Assembly: GCA_913009755.1 (NCBI GenBank)
Contig: CAJVWU010000028.1
Span: 1 to 45,060 of the forward strand
Direction: 5' to 3'
DNA: 45,060 nt
Origin: an uncultured Bacteroidia bacterium
GTDB taxonomy: Bacteria; Bacteroidota; Bacteroidia; Bacteroidales; F082
Shown here: positions 19,001 through 26,294 of the stretch, piece after piece
Numbering within the stretch: position 1 is the stretch's first letter
Layout of the letters: each line of letters starts with the position of its first letter
Translations under genes and position numbers: made by a program
The notes under the pieces: model-generated
Seen by the model: only the letters and a program-made list of their open reading frames with translations
What the model was told of the DNA's origin: nothing
Databases searched by the model: none

Positions 19001-19122
19001 TTGACAGCTTCGTTGTAAGTACGTTGTGGCGGCGCACTGATCAGGCTTTCCTGCGGAAAAGAAGGGTATGCCGTTAAAATAAACAGGATAAAGAAAATAA
19101 AACTTATGGCCTTTTTATTCAT
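16066..19122 (-). CDS. Large tetratricopeptide repeat protein, exported
   Basis: This protein has about 1018 residues from the ATG at 19122 (MNKKAISFIFFILFILTAYPSFPQ, a signal peptide). An upstream in-frame ATG at 19164 would add 14 residues before the signal and is less likely. The whole mature part is a run of TPR helices (AAASFSKVTG, AINNFQQASKQ, AISFFEKSLKYTPDK, AVQTLKKVIDKYPAS and more), about 20 or more units, ending in a charged tail. TPR arrays are scaffolds for protein binding. The protein is probably periplasmic and is coupled by a four-base overlap to the barrel gene. It resembles exported TPR proteins common in Bacteroidota, some of which take part in T9SS, but I cannot assign it to a specific one such as PorW/SprE. 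Confidence 0.85.
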   Translation of the reverse strand: MNKKAISFIFFILFILTAYPSFPQESLISAPPQRTYNEAVNLFEQKNYVSSQTMFEKFKQEINDPSNAFYEDASYYQVICAVNLKSKDAFKKAGDFEAAYPESGWMPAIRFELGKMYFQKRKYKEALKAFKDVSPKKLNKEQRTEYYYKTGYCELQADRLDAAAASFSKVTGTKSRYAQPATYYSAYILYKNGDYQKALRQFNTLTNSRRYGKYVSIYILQIYYELGENQKVVDEGTVKMKTTDRKSKGLMAGLVANALYNLNDYTKALEYFTLYENSARKSLSPEEQYRIGICKFYGQKYKAAINNFQQASKQNEEFVQNAWYYLGFCYLNTNEPKFAQSAFLKAYQQGNDKSLATDALYNYVKVTLKLGGDPYNDPVKIVQGFITQNPDDLRIGEAYDLLARLYVTSKNYKEALQSIEQTRNPNPKLKEIYQKLAYSQATEYFNRAAYTDAISFFEKSLKYTPDKTLEAQSIYWMGDAFYHKKQYRDAQGLFARFLKRPAVKNSGLYALGLYSFAYTSFNLKQYSRAVDYFTRFLRLSNPPPNLVTDANLRLADSYFISKNYVRALVWYNKVINNNSRHTDYALYQKASCYGAEGEFGKKVNTLKTMVQQYMSSTLYDDALFEIASTSLILNDQRSAIVYFDKLVKEKPNSSLAKKALLKMGFVYYNNDQNDRAVQTLKKVIDKYPASMEAKEALKTLQNIYMDMGKVNEYFAYTRNLDFVQVSTGEQDSLTFVSGENFYMNDNCNRAIPALKGYIQKYPQGGFILKAYHYLSDCFGKQGDKDSAMVYYEKIIEFPDNPYTEKALLKAARSMYDKKDFAKAYEYYSRLGNKTENTGMLLEANDGAMRSAYLLGDLQYAENYAQRLLKTENVTEEQIIYAHYILAKTALQQGNQEKAMQEFEITDKLTTGEQGAEAKYQMALINFNNKKPDEAEKLIYQLPEQYADYDYWIAKGFILLADIYVAHGNNFQAEQTLQSVIDNYPGEDLKKTARDKLDKIKQAGDEKNPDNKQPKTSGK

Positions 19123-19294
19123 GTTGCCTTGAAAATAATCTGAAAGGTGAAAGTAGTTGTCCATTGCCGGCTGGTTGTCGCTTATTTTGAATCTTATTAA
19201 AAACTCAATTGTTTATGTAACGGCAAAAAAAGGAGATTAATATAAGGAGGGTAAAATAAAAAAGCCGGGCAGGCCTGTAAGCGGGATTCTGTCC

Positions 19295-19320
19295 CCTGCC
19301 CCGATAGCTATCGGGGCAGG
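19295..19320. repeat. Perfect 26-base palindrome inside rnpB
   Basis: The half-site CCTGCCCCGATAG is followed at once by its exact reverse complement. It lies in the 3' part of RNase P RNA, where a variable helix would fit, and would fold as a long stem in the RNA. Confidence 0.9.
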
Positions 19321-19398
19321 ATTCTATCATTTATCTGGGCCAAACATCACTGCTTGGCTCTAGCGTCCTACCCGCCGGCATCGGACGAGCAACCCTTA

Positions 19399-19417
19399 TC
19401 CCGCTTTACGCGGGAGT
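19399..19417. repeat. Mini-palindrome shared with the FMN riboswitch
   Basis: TCCCGC-TTTAC-GCGGGAGT here matches TCCCGC-ATAAC-GCGGGAGT at 9604-9622 in the riboswitch at 17 of 19 positions. Both copies lie in variable hairpins of structured RNAs. Confidence 0.75.
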
Positions 19418-19695
19418 GCCGGCTTATTTGGACTTTCAACCCATAAGGTTTACCCCGGTGCTGTGTCGCCACAACACTGCGTGGGCTCTTACCCCACGTT
19501 TTCACCTTTACCTGCCGAAGCTTCAGCGAAGGCTGGCTTGCCTCTGCCCCGGCATAGGAAGTTATTTTCTGTGGCACTCGCTGTTTCCTCGTTTTTAACG
19601 AGAAACCTTCCCGTTAGGAAGTATGGCGCTCTGTGTTGTCCCGACTTTCCTCCCCGCGTTACGCGAAGCGATAGAACAACCTGCCCGGCTGTTTG

Positions 19696-19703
19696 CAAAA
19701 ATA
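19696..19703 (-). promoter_or_regulatory. Promoter -7 box of rnpB
   Basis: Minus strand TATTTTTG fits the TAnnTTTG consensus. It ends six bases before the predicted 5' end of RNase P RNA at 19690, which supports both calls. Confidence 0.6.
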
Positions 19704-19760
19704 ATAAATTATTTGGAATTAGTAATTAGAAAGATTGATATCCAATGGTTTTACACGGTT

Positions 19761-19979
19761 TTAAATTTTGGGTTTCTGCTGTCCCAAAATGACTTTCCTT
19801 TTGACCGGGACAATATAGTTTTTCCTTAACGGGTACTTTTTTGGAGAAACCGGATCAATGTGTGAAGCGGATGCATGGCGTATATTCCTCTTGTGGTAAA
19901 CATTTTGTGAACAGGCCGAAAACAATACGGCTGTCAAAATAATTGCTATTACATATACCGGCTTTCGTAAACTTTTCAT
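19761..19979 (-). CDS. Small putative lipoprotein
   Basis: This 72-residue protein starts at the ATG at 19979 (MKSLRKPVYVIAIILTAVLFSACSQN). The first part is a lipoprotein signal with lipobox FSAC, followed by a short basic, proline- and lysine-rich mature part. A longer frame start at 20045 would bury the signal. I do not recognise a family. It lies between rnpB and the divergent RNA methyltransferase gene. It is likely real because of the well-formed lipobox. Confidence 0.65.
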   Translation of the reverse strand: MKSLRKPVYVIAIILTAVLFSACSQNVYHKRNIRHASASHIDPVSPKKYPLRKNYIVPVKRKVILGQQKPKI

Positions 19980-20121
19980 AATCTGTTTTTTTCTCTGCAT
20001 TAAAAACGAGGGCATAAAGATATTAAATATTGTTAAATAACACATATTGTTTTTTGAAGGCTAAATTTTATTTTGATGTGCTAATGAGTTAAAACACTAC
20101 TTTTACACTGATTTTTTGTCT

Positions 20122-21561
20122 ATGGAACAGAACGAAACAACCTTTCCTTTAACAGCTAAAACCTTTGCCGGCCTTGAGGATGTGCTGGCCGGGGAATTAA
20201 AAGATATCGGCGCTCTTAATATCCAGATTATCAACCGTGGCGTAAGTTTTCAGGGCAATGTGGAAATTATGGTTAAAGCCAACTATTTATGCCGGACCGC
20301 TTTACGGATCCTGAAACCCATTGCATCTTTTACCGTTAACGACGATCAGGATCTCTATGCCGGGGCCATGAAAATTGAGTGGCCGGATGTTTTCAGGATT
20401 GACCAGACTTTTAATGTCAGTGCCAATGTTTTTCATTCCCAACTCAACCATTCGCACTATGTTGCCCTCAAGACCAAAGATGCCATTGTGGATCGTTTCA
20501 GGGAAAAAACAGGCAAACGCCCCTGGGTTGGCAGAACAGAAGCCGATATTTTCATTGATGTACACATCAGCCATGATGTATGCACGATCTCGCTTGATGG
20601 TTCCGGCGAGTCACTTCATAAAAGGGGATATCGCATTGCAGCCGATAAAGCACCCATCAGTGAAGTACTGGCTGCCGGCATGATCAAACTCACGGGCTGG
20701 CAAGGGGAAAAAGATTTTTATGATCCCATGTGCGGATCGGGCACCATCCCCATCGAAGCAGCCATGATAGCCCAGGATATCCCGGCAGGCTATTACCGCA
20801 AAAATTTTGCCTTTATGAACTGGGCTGATTATAACAGGGATTTGTGGGAACAGATTAAAAATGAAGCCGACCTGAAAATCAAAGAAGCCGATTGCAGCAT
20901 CTTTGCCTCCGACCGCTCGGCTAAGGCTGTCGGCATCACGAGACAAAATCTGAGGAATGCGGGATTACACAAAGATATTGAAGTAAAGAATGACTATTTC
21001 GACAGCCTCAAACCAAAAACCAACAAAGGTATACTGGTGTTTAACCCGCCTTATGGCGAACGTATGGAAGAAAATGGCGGGATTATTGATTTATACCGGG
21101 GTATCGGTGATGTATTGAAACAGAACTTTTCCGGTTTTGAAGCCTGGATTATTACCTCAAATATGGAGGCTGCCAGATTTATCGGTCTGAGGCCGACAGC
21201 AAGAATTGAATTGTATAACGGACCGCTGGAAAGCCGGTTTTTGAAATTTGAAATTTACGAAGGAAGCAAAAAAGCAAAAAAGGACCCGGAAAGCAGACAA
21301 CATGAAAACCGTTGGAAAGATAAAGAAAGAAGCCATAATCCCGGGAAATTCAGTAAGCCGAAAGCAGGAAAAACGGAGTATAAAAGCAAGCCCGACCTGA
21401 AGATTAAAAGTGATTCCGGCTGGAAGGATAAAGATGATGCAGGCTTTAAAGAAAAACGTGACGCCCGCAGAACCGGGAAAACCGGTTTAGCCAAGCCCAA
21501 AAAAACCGAATACACCGGAGATGGAAAAAGAGGGTCCCGGAAAAAACGGCCGAGAATTTGA
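20122..21561 (+). CDS. THUMP-domain 23S rRNA guanine-N2 methyltransferase (RlmL N-terminal type)
   Basis: This SAM-dependent RNA methyltransferase is likely to act on 23S rRNA at the position modified by the first half of E. coli RlmL (G2445). I use the ATG at 20122 (479 residues); a TTG two codons upstream is also possible. A THUMP RNA-binding domain covers about residues 45-160, followed by a Rossmann methyltransferase domain with DPMCGSGTIPIEAA at 201-214 and the catalytic NPPY at 308-311. The last 95 residues or so are a Lys/Arg-rich, low-complexity tail (KKAKKDPES, KERSHNPGK, GSRKKRPRI), likely an extra RNA-binding extension. It ends five bases from the convergent T9SS cargo gene. Confidence 0.92.
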   Translation: MEQNETTFPLTAKTFAGLEDVLAGELKDIGALNIQIINRGVSFQGNVEIMVKANYLCRTALRILKPIASFTVNDDQDLYAGAMKIEWPDVFRIDQTFNVSANVFHSQLNHSHYVALKTKDAIVDRFREKTGKRPWVGRTEADIFIDVHISHDVCTISLDGSGESLHKRGYRIAADKAPISEVLAAGMIKLTGWQGEKDFYDPMCGSGTIPIEAAMIAQDIPAGYYRKNFAFMNWADYNRDLWEQIKNEADLKIKEADCSIFASDRSAKAVGITRQNLRNAGLHKDIEVKNDYFDSLKPKTNKGILVFNPPYGERMEENGGIIDLYRGIGDVLKQNFSGFEAWIITSNMEAARFIGLRPTARIELYNGPLESRFLKFEIYEGSKKAKKDPESRQHENRWKDKERSHNPGKFSKPKAGKTEYKSKPDLKIKSDSGWKDKDDAGFKEKRDARRTGKTGLAKPKKTEYTGDGKRGSRKKRPRI

Positions 21562-21566
21562 GGTCA

Positions 21567-24341
21567 TTACTCAACCATCATCACAGTCCCTGATTTTCTT
21601 TGAGGTCCGCTTCCCGACCCTTCCTTTGTCAACTGAAAGGTTATTTTCCAGACGTAAACCCCGGCCGGACTTTTCTTCCCTTTGTATGTTCCGTCCCAGC
21701 CGCGGTTCTGGTCTGATGTTTCAAAAATCTGTTGTCCCCACCGGTTGAATATCTCTAACCTGTATGAGTAGAGCATGGCAGGGCTGACCATGTTGAATTC
21801 ATCATTCAGCCCGTCACCATCAGGGGAAAACGCATTGGGGACGTAAATATCAAATTCACCCGCAACAACAACCGTTACTTCCCGGCATTCACTCTCCCCA
21901 CATAAATTTTTCCATTTGGCAAAATAGGTTGTGGTTTCATCAGGACGGATAATTTTTAAAGGAGTTCCCCGTCCGGTTTCCTCACCACTGCAACTGCCGG
22001 TAGTCCATATCAGATTGTCACCCGAACCGCCTTCTGTACTTAAAATGATGTCAACCTGATCGGTGATACTCAATGAGTCAGGATCAGCCGTTACGGATAA
22101 TGGTGCCCGGGAAAGCGGGTTGACCAGAACGGAAGCATCTGTAAATATCATCGAAGGGGAACTGCTCATGTTGTTGGTTACCCAACATTCATCAACAACC
22201 CACGTAAGTTGGGATGTACTGCCGGCAAGTGCTGTAAAATCAAGTTTAAAAGCTGTTCCGGTATTGAAGGTAACGGGAGACTGAGAACTCCAGTTGATCT
22301 GAATCCGGTTTCCGTTCGAACTGAACTGAATATCCTGTGACAGTTCAGGGACTACCTCAGATAAACCGGCAAAACTTAATTGCTGGTCATTGAATTGCAA
22401 AACAAGCTGAAGGCCGGTGACCTGAAAAAAACCGGATACATGATAAGGTAATTCAAAACCTGATTCTTCACAGGCTTCAACATCCTGCAGGCCGCTGATA
22501 AAATCCGGCGACTGTGTAATGATAAGCAAGGCACTGTCCGTAATCTGCGGGTCACATCTTCCCGAAAGCAGACAACGGAATAACCAGTTATTCATTTCCG
22601 ATGTTGTGGGATTTATGATCAATTGGCTGGTAGATGTTCCGGTAAAAGCAGCATCATCCGCCAGGTCTGTCCAGGTGGTTCCGTTATCGGGGCTGTACTG
22701 CCACCGGTAGGTTTGCACATTTTGAGCGGTAACGGAAAAAGTTGCCTGTTGACCCGGAGCTACCTGAACGTCTGCAGGTTGTCCTGAGATTACGACCTGT
22801 GACAAGACGATGATTTGTACCGAATCTTCCGGGGTGGTATTGAAACCGTCATTTACACTCACAATATAAGTCGTCGTGGCAGACGGGGAAACAGTAACGG
22901 ACATCTCCGGACCTTCATGATTAAACCCGGGCGGGTTGGAAGTCCAGGTTGCTGTATAATTTTCTGATCCCCCCGAAACAAACAACTGAATATCCGTGCT
23001 TTCCCCTTCGCATATTGTATCGGGGGAAACTGTCATCCCGGTGATCATCAATGGCCCGCCGGTAACGGTTATCGTTATTGAATCGGTTGCCGGACAAAGA
23101 CTGCTTTCATCAGTTACGGTAAACCAAAAAGTGGTGGTGGCTTCCAGCAGTATTGTTTCGGGGTTGAGGGATGACGGGTCAATTAAAGAATCGGACGGTT
23201 GCCAGTCAAATGACAGCGGGCCGGGTTCCCCTTCCATGCTGCCGTGAAGAAATGTACTTGTTCCATAAGGTATTGATGTGGCATTGGCTGTAATCGAAGC
23301 CGTAGGATTTTGGTTAATGGTGATTGAATTTGTACTGGTGTCGGATACGCAGGAATCTTCCACCCACAGGCTGACATTTTTTGTTCCCGGCGCCGGCCAA
23401 TAAATGCGATAAGGCCCCTGTCCGCTTCCAATGATTATCGTCCCCCCGTCAAAATCCCAGTGATATTCCGCTGTATCGGCTCCGTTTCCCGTGTAAGTAA
23501 CCGTAGCCGTGTCGGCAGAGCAAAGTCCGCCGGGTAAATCAAATGTGGAAGTTGGTGGATCAGTTACATAAACCATCACCGTATCGTATTGAACAATAAT
23601 TTCATTGAGCGAAATATCATCCAGAGCAAAGTCGTTGAGGTTGTCGGCCGTATTCTGGTCAATGATGGTGATGGTGGCCACCGTATCGTCACCTGAATCC
23701 CAGGTTTCAGAAAATGGTTTCCAGGTACAGGTAAACAGATTGGCGGTTAATGGTTGTCCTACCTGTACCCCGTTAATTTTAAACTGCAAAACTGCTACAA
23801 TCAAGGGGGAAAGGCTTGATACCCATGCCGAAAGCTGATATTCCGTATTGGGGTTTATGCTGTCAACAGTTACGCTCCACACAATGGTATTGGAAGTTGT
23901 TGCCCCGTTCACGCACATCATCAGTCCGTTGCCTGTGGTATGGTCTGCGTTGCAAAAGAAATTTGGATGCACCGAGTGGGCATCGCTGACGACGGCATAA
24001 GTGCCCGGGTTCCAAAGACTCACCGGGTTGTAAATATATTCACTGGTAAATCCGGTGTTGCCCAACTCAAAATCGCCGTTGGGTACGCGGTTCATACCTG
24101 TATCTATTGATGATACAATATACATGGTGGTGGTGTCGGGTTGTACGGTAGGATTTGGAATGTCAGGATTGCTCAGCGTTGGATCGGGAGGAATGGATGT
24201 CCAGTGATAATTCGAGGCGCCTGTAGCATTCAGTTGTGCAATATCGCCTTTGCAGATGTACTGGTCATCACCGGCATCCAACTGGGCTGACAGCGAGATA
24301 CTGAACAATATGGATAATATTAAAAAGAAAAACCTTTTCAT
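21567..24341 (-). CDS. T9SS type B secreted multidomain protein with cohesin-like domain
   Basis: This is a surface or secreted protein of about 924 residues; an ATG two codons upstream is equally possible. Order: signal peptide (LSISLSAQ region); an Ig-like segment at about 22-80 (GDDQYICKGDIAQLNATG); a jelly-roll-like domain from NGDFELGNTGF at about 90-255; PKD/Ig-like domains to about 620; a cohesin-like domain at about 628-745 (VTGLQLVLQFNDQQLSFAG, IQINWSSQ, LTWVVDECWV); another Ig-like unit; and a C-terminal gliding motility-associated (T9SS type B) sorting domain from PNAFSPDGDGLNDEF to the end. Such proteins cross the outer membrane by T9SS. The binding partner is unknown. A promoter box lies at 24361-24368. 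Confidence 0.9.
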   Translation of the reverse strand: MKRFFFLILSILFSISLSAQLDAGDDQYICKGDIAQLNATGASNYHWTSIPPDPTLSNPDIPNPTVQPDTTTMYIVSSIDTGMNRVPNGDFELGNTGFTSEYIYNPVSLWNPGTYAVVSDAHSVHPNFFCNADHTTGNGLMMCVNGATTSNTIVWSVTVDSINPNTEYQLSAWVSSLSPLIVAVLQFKINGVQVGQPLTANLFTCTWKPFSETWDSGDDTVATITIIDQNTADNLNDFALDDISLNEIIVQYDTVMVYVTDPPTSTFDLPGGLCSADTATVTYTGNGADTAEYHWDFDGGTIIIGSGQGPYRIYWPAPGTKNVSLWVEDSCVSDTSTNSITINQNPTASITANATSIPYGTSTFLHGSMEGEPGPLSFDWQPSDSLIDPSSLNPETILLEATTTFWFTVTDESSLCPATDSITITVTGGPLMITGMTVSPDTICEGESTDIQLFVSGGSENYTATWTSNPPGFNHEGPEMSVTVSPSATTTYIVSVNDGFNTTPEDSVQIIVLSQVVISGQPADVQVAPGQQATFSVTAQNVQTYRWQYSPDNGTTWTDLADDAAFTGTSTSQLIINPTTSEMNNWLFRCLLSGRCDPQITDSALLIITQSPDFISGLQDVEACEESGFELPYHVSGFFQVTGLQLVLQFNDQQLSFAGLSEVVPELSQDIQFSSNGNRIQINWSSQSPVTFNTGTAFKLDFTALAGSTSQLTWVVDECWVTNNMSSSPSMIFTDASVLVNPLSRAPLSVTADPDSLSITDQVDIILSTEGGSGDNLIWTTGSCSGEETGRGTPLKIIRPDETTTYFAKWKNLCGESECREVTVVVAGEFDIYVPNAFSPDGDGLNDEFNMVSPAMLYSYRLEIFNRWGQQIFETSDQNRGWDGTYKGKKSPAGVYVWKITFQLTKEGSGSGPQRKSGTVMMVE

Positions 24342-24360
24342 GGACATTGTCAGATGGCGA

Positions 24361-24368
24361 CAAAGATA
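24361..24368 (-). promoter_or_regulatory. Promoter -7 box of the T9SS type B gene
   Basis: Minus strand TATCTTTG matches TAnnTTTG exactly, about 20 bases before the ATG at 24341, giving a short leader. Confidence 0.5.
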
Positions 24369-24436
24369 ATTGATAAAAAGATTGGGAAAATTAATTATAT
24401 GGACATGCTAAAGGTTAGTGGTTTTTTCTTTTTCCA

Positions 24437-24514
24437 CCCGGCGGGAATAAAACTACCCGCCGGGAGAGGGCCTTCATTTTCCGACCCGGCGGGTGGCCTT
24501 GCACCCGCCGGGTC
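24437..24514. repeat. Paired GC-rich palindromic hairpins (REP-like)
   Basis: GACCCGGCGGGTG at 24483-24495 pairs perfectly with CACCCGCCGGGTC at 24502-24514 around six bases. CCCGGCGGG at 24437-24445 pairs with CCCGCCGGG at 24456-24464. The core thus occurs four times. They sit just after the dipeptidase stop. There is no T-run, so they look like REP-type repeats that may also protect mRNA ends. Confidence 0.8.
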
Positions 24515-24525
24515 AAGTATTCCGA

Positions 24526-25899
24526 TTATGCTTCCATTTCTTTGGAAAAATAATGATAGAACCAGGTGATGGCTTCAATACCGTTATAGAAATTCTTCAG
24601 CGGATAATTTTCATTGGGTGAATGAATGGCATCCGATTCCAACCCAAATCCCATCAGCAATGATTTAACTCCCAGTTTTTCTTCAAAAGTGGAAATAATC
24701 GGAATACTTCCTCCACTGCGCATGGGGATGGCCTGTTTGCCAAACACTTTAAGCAGTGCTTTTTCACCGGCTTTGTATGCCGGCAGATCAATCGGGCAAA
24801 CGTAGGCCTGTCCGCCGTGCAAAGGCTCCACCTTCACTTGAACGGCTTTCGGTGCAATGCTTATAAAGTAATCTTCAAACATTTTCGATATTTTCCCGTG
24901 ATCCTGATTGGGGACAAGCCGTGAAGATATCTTGGCATAAGCCTTTGAAGGCAAGACGGTTTTTGCCCCTTCGCCGGTGTAACCTCCCCAAATGCCGCAA
25001 ACGTCAAATGACGGGCGTATTCCTGTGCGTTCGATGGTCGTATAACCCTTTTCCCCCCACAGTTCATCCACATCAATGGCCTTTTTGTATTCTTCTATAT
25101 CGAAAGGGGCCCTGTTCAGTAATTTCCTTTCTTCGTCAGTAGCTTCCTGCACATTATCATAAAAGCCGGGAATGGTTATCCGGTTATCTTCGTCTGTCAT
25201 CCGGGCAATCATTTTTGACAGGATATTGATGGGGTTGGCAACTGCCCCGCCAAACAGTCCCGAATGCAGGTCATGGTCAGGGCCGGTGACTTCCACCTGC
25301 CAATAGGCCAACCCACGCAACCCCGTTGTAATTGTGGGGATGTCATCGGCAATCATGCCTGTATCGGAAACCAGAATAATATCAGCTTTCAACAGGTCTT
25401 TGTGATCATCACAGAATTTACCGAGGTTGACCGATCCGATTTCCTCTTCCCCCTCAATCATAAACTTTACGTTCACCGGCAAGGCATTATTCTTTACCAG
25501 CGTTTCAAAAGCTTTTACGTGCATAAACCCTTGTCCTTTATCATCATCGGCACCACGGGCATAGATTTTTCCGTTACGGACTTCCGGTTCAAAAGGCGGT
25601 GAATCCCAAAGATCCATTGGGTCAACGGGCATCACATCGTAATGGGCATAAACCAATACGGTTGGCAGGGATTGATTAATGATTTTTTCGGCATACACTA
25701 CCGGGTTGCCGGCTGTTGGTATTACCACGGCTTTATCGCACCCGGCCTTTAAAAAATGTTCTTTGTATTTTTCGGCTGTACGGACCATATCGTCTTTGTG
25801 GCCGGACAATGAACTGATGGACGGGATACGGATCAGGTCAAATAATTCATCCAAAAATCGTTGTTTGTTTTCTTCGATATACTGTTTTATTTTTTCCAT
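24526..25899 (-). CDS. M20 family dipeptidase (CNDP-like)
   Basis: This 457-residue metallopeptidase is expected to hydrolyse dipeptides in the cytosol with two zinc ions. Visible residues: H86 and D88 in AHYDVMPVD, the bridging aspartate D119 within RGADDDKGQ, the catalytic glutamate in IEGEEEIGS (about 151-152), D179 in LVSDTGM, and the late histidine in DAIHSPNE. The dimerisation insert starts near GPDHDLHSGLFGG. The length matches this M20 subfamily. There is no signal peptide. It appears to be a single gene, followed by REP-like hairpins. The family is certain; the exact substrate is not known. Confidence 0.94.
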   Translation of the reverse strand: MEKIKQYIEENKQRFLDELFDLIRIPSISSLSGHKDDMVRTAEKYKEHFLKAGCDKAVVIPTAGNPVVYAEKIINQSLPTVLVYAHYDVMPVDPMDLWDSPPFEPEVRNGKIYARGADDDKGQGFMHVKAFETLVKNNALPVNVKFMIEGEEEIGSVNLGKFCDDHKDLLKADIILVSDTGMIADDIPTITTGLRGLAYWQVEVTGPDHDLHSGLFGGAVANPINILSKMIARMTDEDNRITIPGFYDNVQEATDEERKLLNRAPFDIEEYKKAIDVDELWGEKGYTTIERTGIRPSFDVCGIWGGYTGEGAKTVLPSKAYAKISSRLVPNQDHGKISKMFEDYFISIAPKAVQVKVEPLHGGQAYVCPIDLPAYKAGEKALLKVFGKQAIPMRSGGSIPIISTFEEKLGVKSLLMGFGLESDAIHSPNENYPLKNFYNGIEAITWFYHYFSKEMEA

Positions 25900-26240
25900 T
25901 TTTATGTCTTTTTTTTAAGTGCGTAAAGTTAAGAAGTTATAGTTGATCTGATAACAACTTTAATCGTGGATGCTTAAAGCAGGAATTTAGGTTTATTTAA
26001 TAAAAACTTTAAGCGGGGAGTGAAATCTTATTTAGTGTCTGCTGAAAAGATTATTTAAACCACGAAGTGGTTAAATGAATAACCCCGAATGAAATTCGGG
26101 GGATGATATCACTTCACAAACCAGAACCCTGAATGGGTTCAATGTGGTTTAAAACATTGCTGTTGAACCCTTTCCGGGTTCTGCTCCTTCTCTTATTCTC
26201 ATCCGCAGGTTTCACCGACGATTATTTCAGCCTGATAAAA
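25900..26240. other. Intergenic region with hairpin cluster
   Basis: No gene is visible in this stretch. It contains the hairpin cluster at 26053-26181 and the terminator of the downstream minus-strand gene at its right edge. The reading frames are short and have no recognisable product. Confidence 0.7.
26053..26181. repeat. Cluster of four to five small inverted repeats
   Basis: There is an imperfect hairpin at 26053-26076 (ACCAC-GAA-GTGGT core). CCCCGAAT-GAA-ATTCGGGG lies at 26083-26101, and GAACCC/GGGTTC pairs at 26124-26140 and 26165-26181. CAATGT at 26140-26145 mirrors ACATTG at 26154-26159. GGGTTCAA can alternatively pair with TTGAACCC, giving a cruciform-like layout. It looks like a composite intergenic REP-type element. 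Confidence 0.7.
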
Positions 26241-26272
26241 AAAGCCCTGCTCTTTATTAAGAACAGGGCTTT
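26241..26272 (-). terminator. Intrinsic terminator of the T9SS type A gene
   Basis: On the minus strand AAAGCCCTGTTCTT pairs with AAGAGCAGGGCTTT around an AATA loop, with one G-T pair, and further T residues follow. It starts 22 bases after the stop of the 26295-28754 gene. This is a classic rho-independent terminator. Confidence 0.88.
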
Positions 26273-26294
26273 ATAAAAGGATTAAGAAACCGGT

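Larger units (their letters stand above)
19263..19690 (-). ncRNA. rnpB: RNase P RNA
   Basis: This is the catalytic RNA of RNase P, which matures tRNA 5' ends. On the minus strand the terminal helix P1 forms between GCCGGGCAGG at the 5' end (19690) and CCTGCCCGGC at the 3' end. The conserved core includes GAGGAAAGTCGGGAC near 19640, GGGTAAGAGCCCACG near 19490, and ACAGAATCCCGCTTACAGG near the 3' end. A run of six T follows P1 and may act as terminator. Several variable helices carry palindromic sequence, notably a perfect 26-base palindrome at 19295-19320 and a hairpin at 19399-19415 nearly identical to one in the FMN riboswitch. The identification is secure; the ends are accurate to a few bases. 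Confidence 0.95.

Noticed and set aside
19295-19320. Intrinsic terminator
   Set aside because: The palindrome is internal to rnpB, upstream of conserved 3' core sequence, and lacks a T-run.
19368-19729. Short open frames on both strands across 19370-19730
   Set aside because: They fall mostly inside the RNase P RNA and have low-complexity products. The RNA gene explains the sequence.
26053-26181. CRISPR array
   Set aside because: The inverted repeats are short, unequal and without regular spacers, and there are no cas genes.
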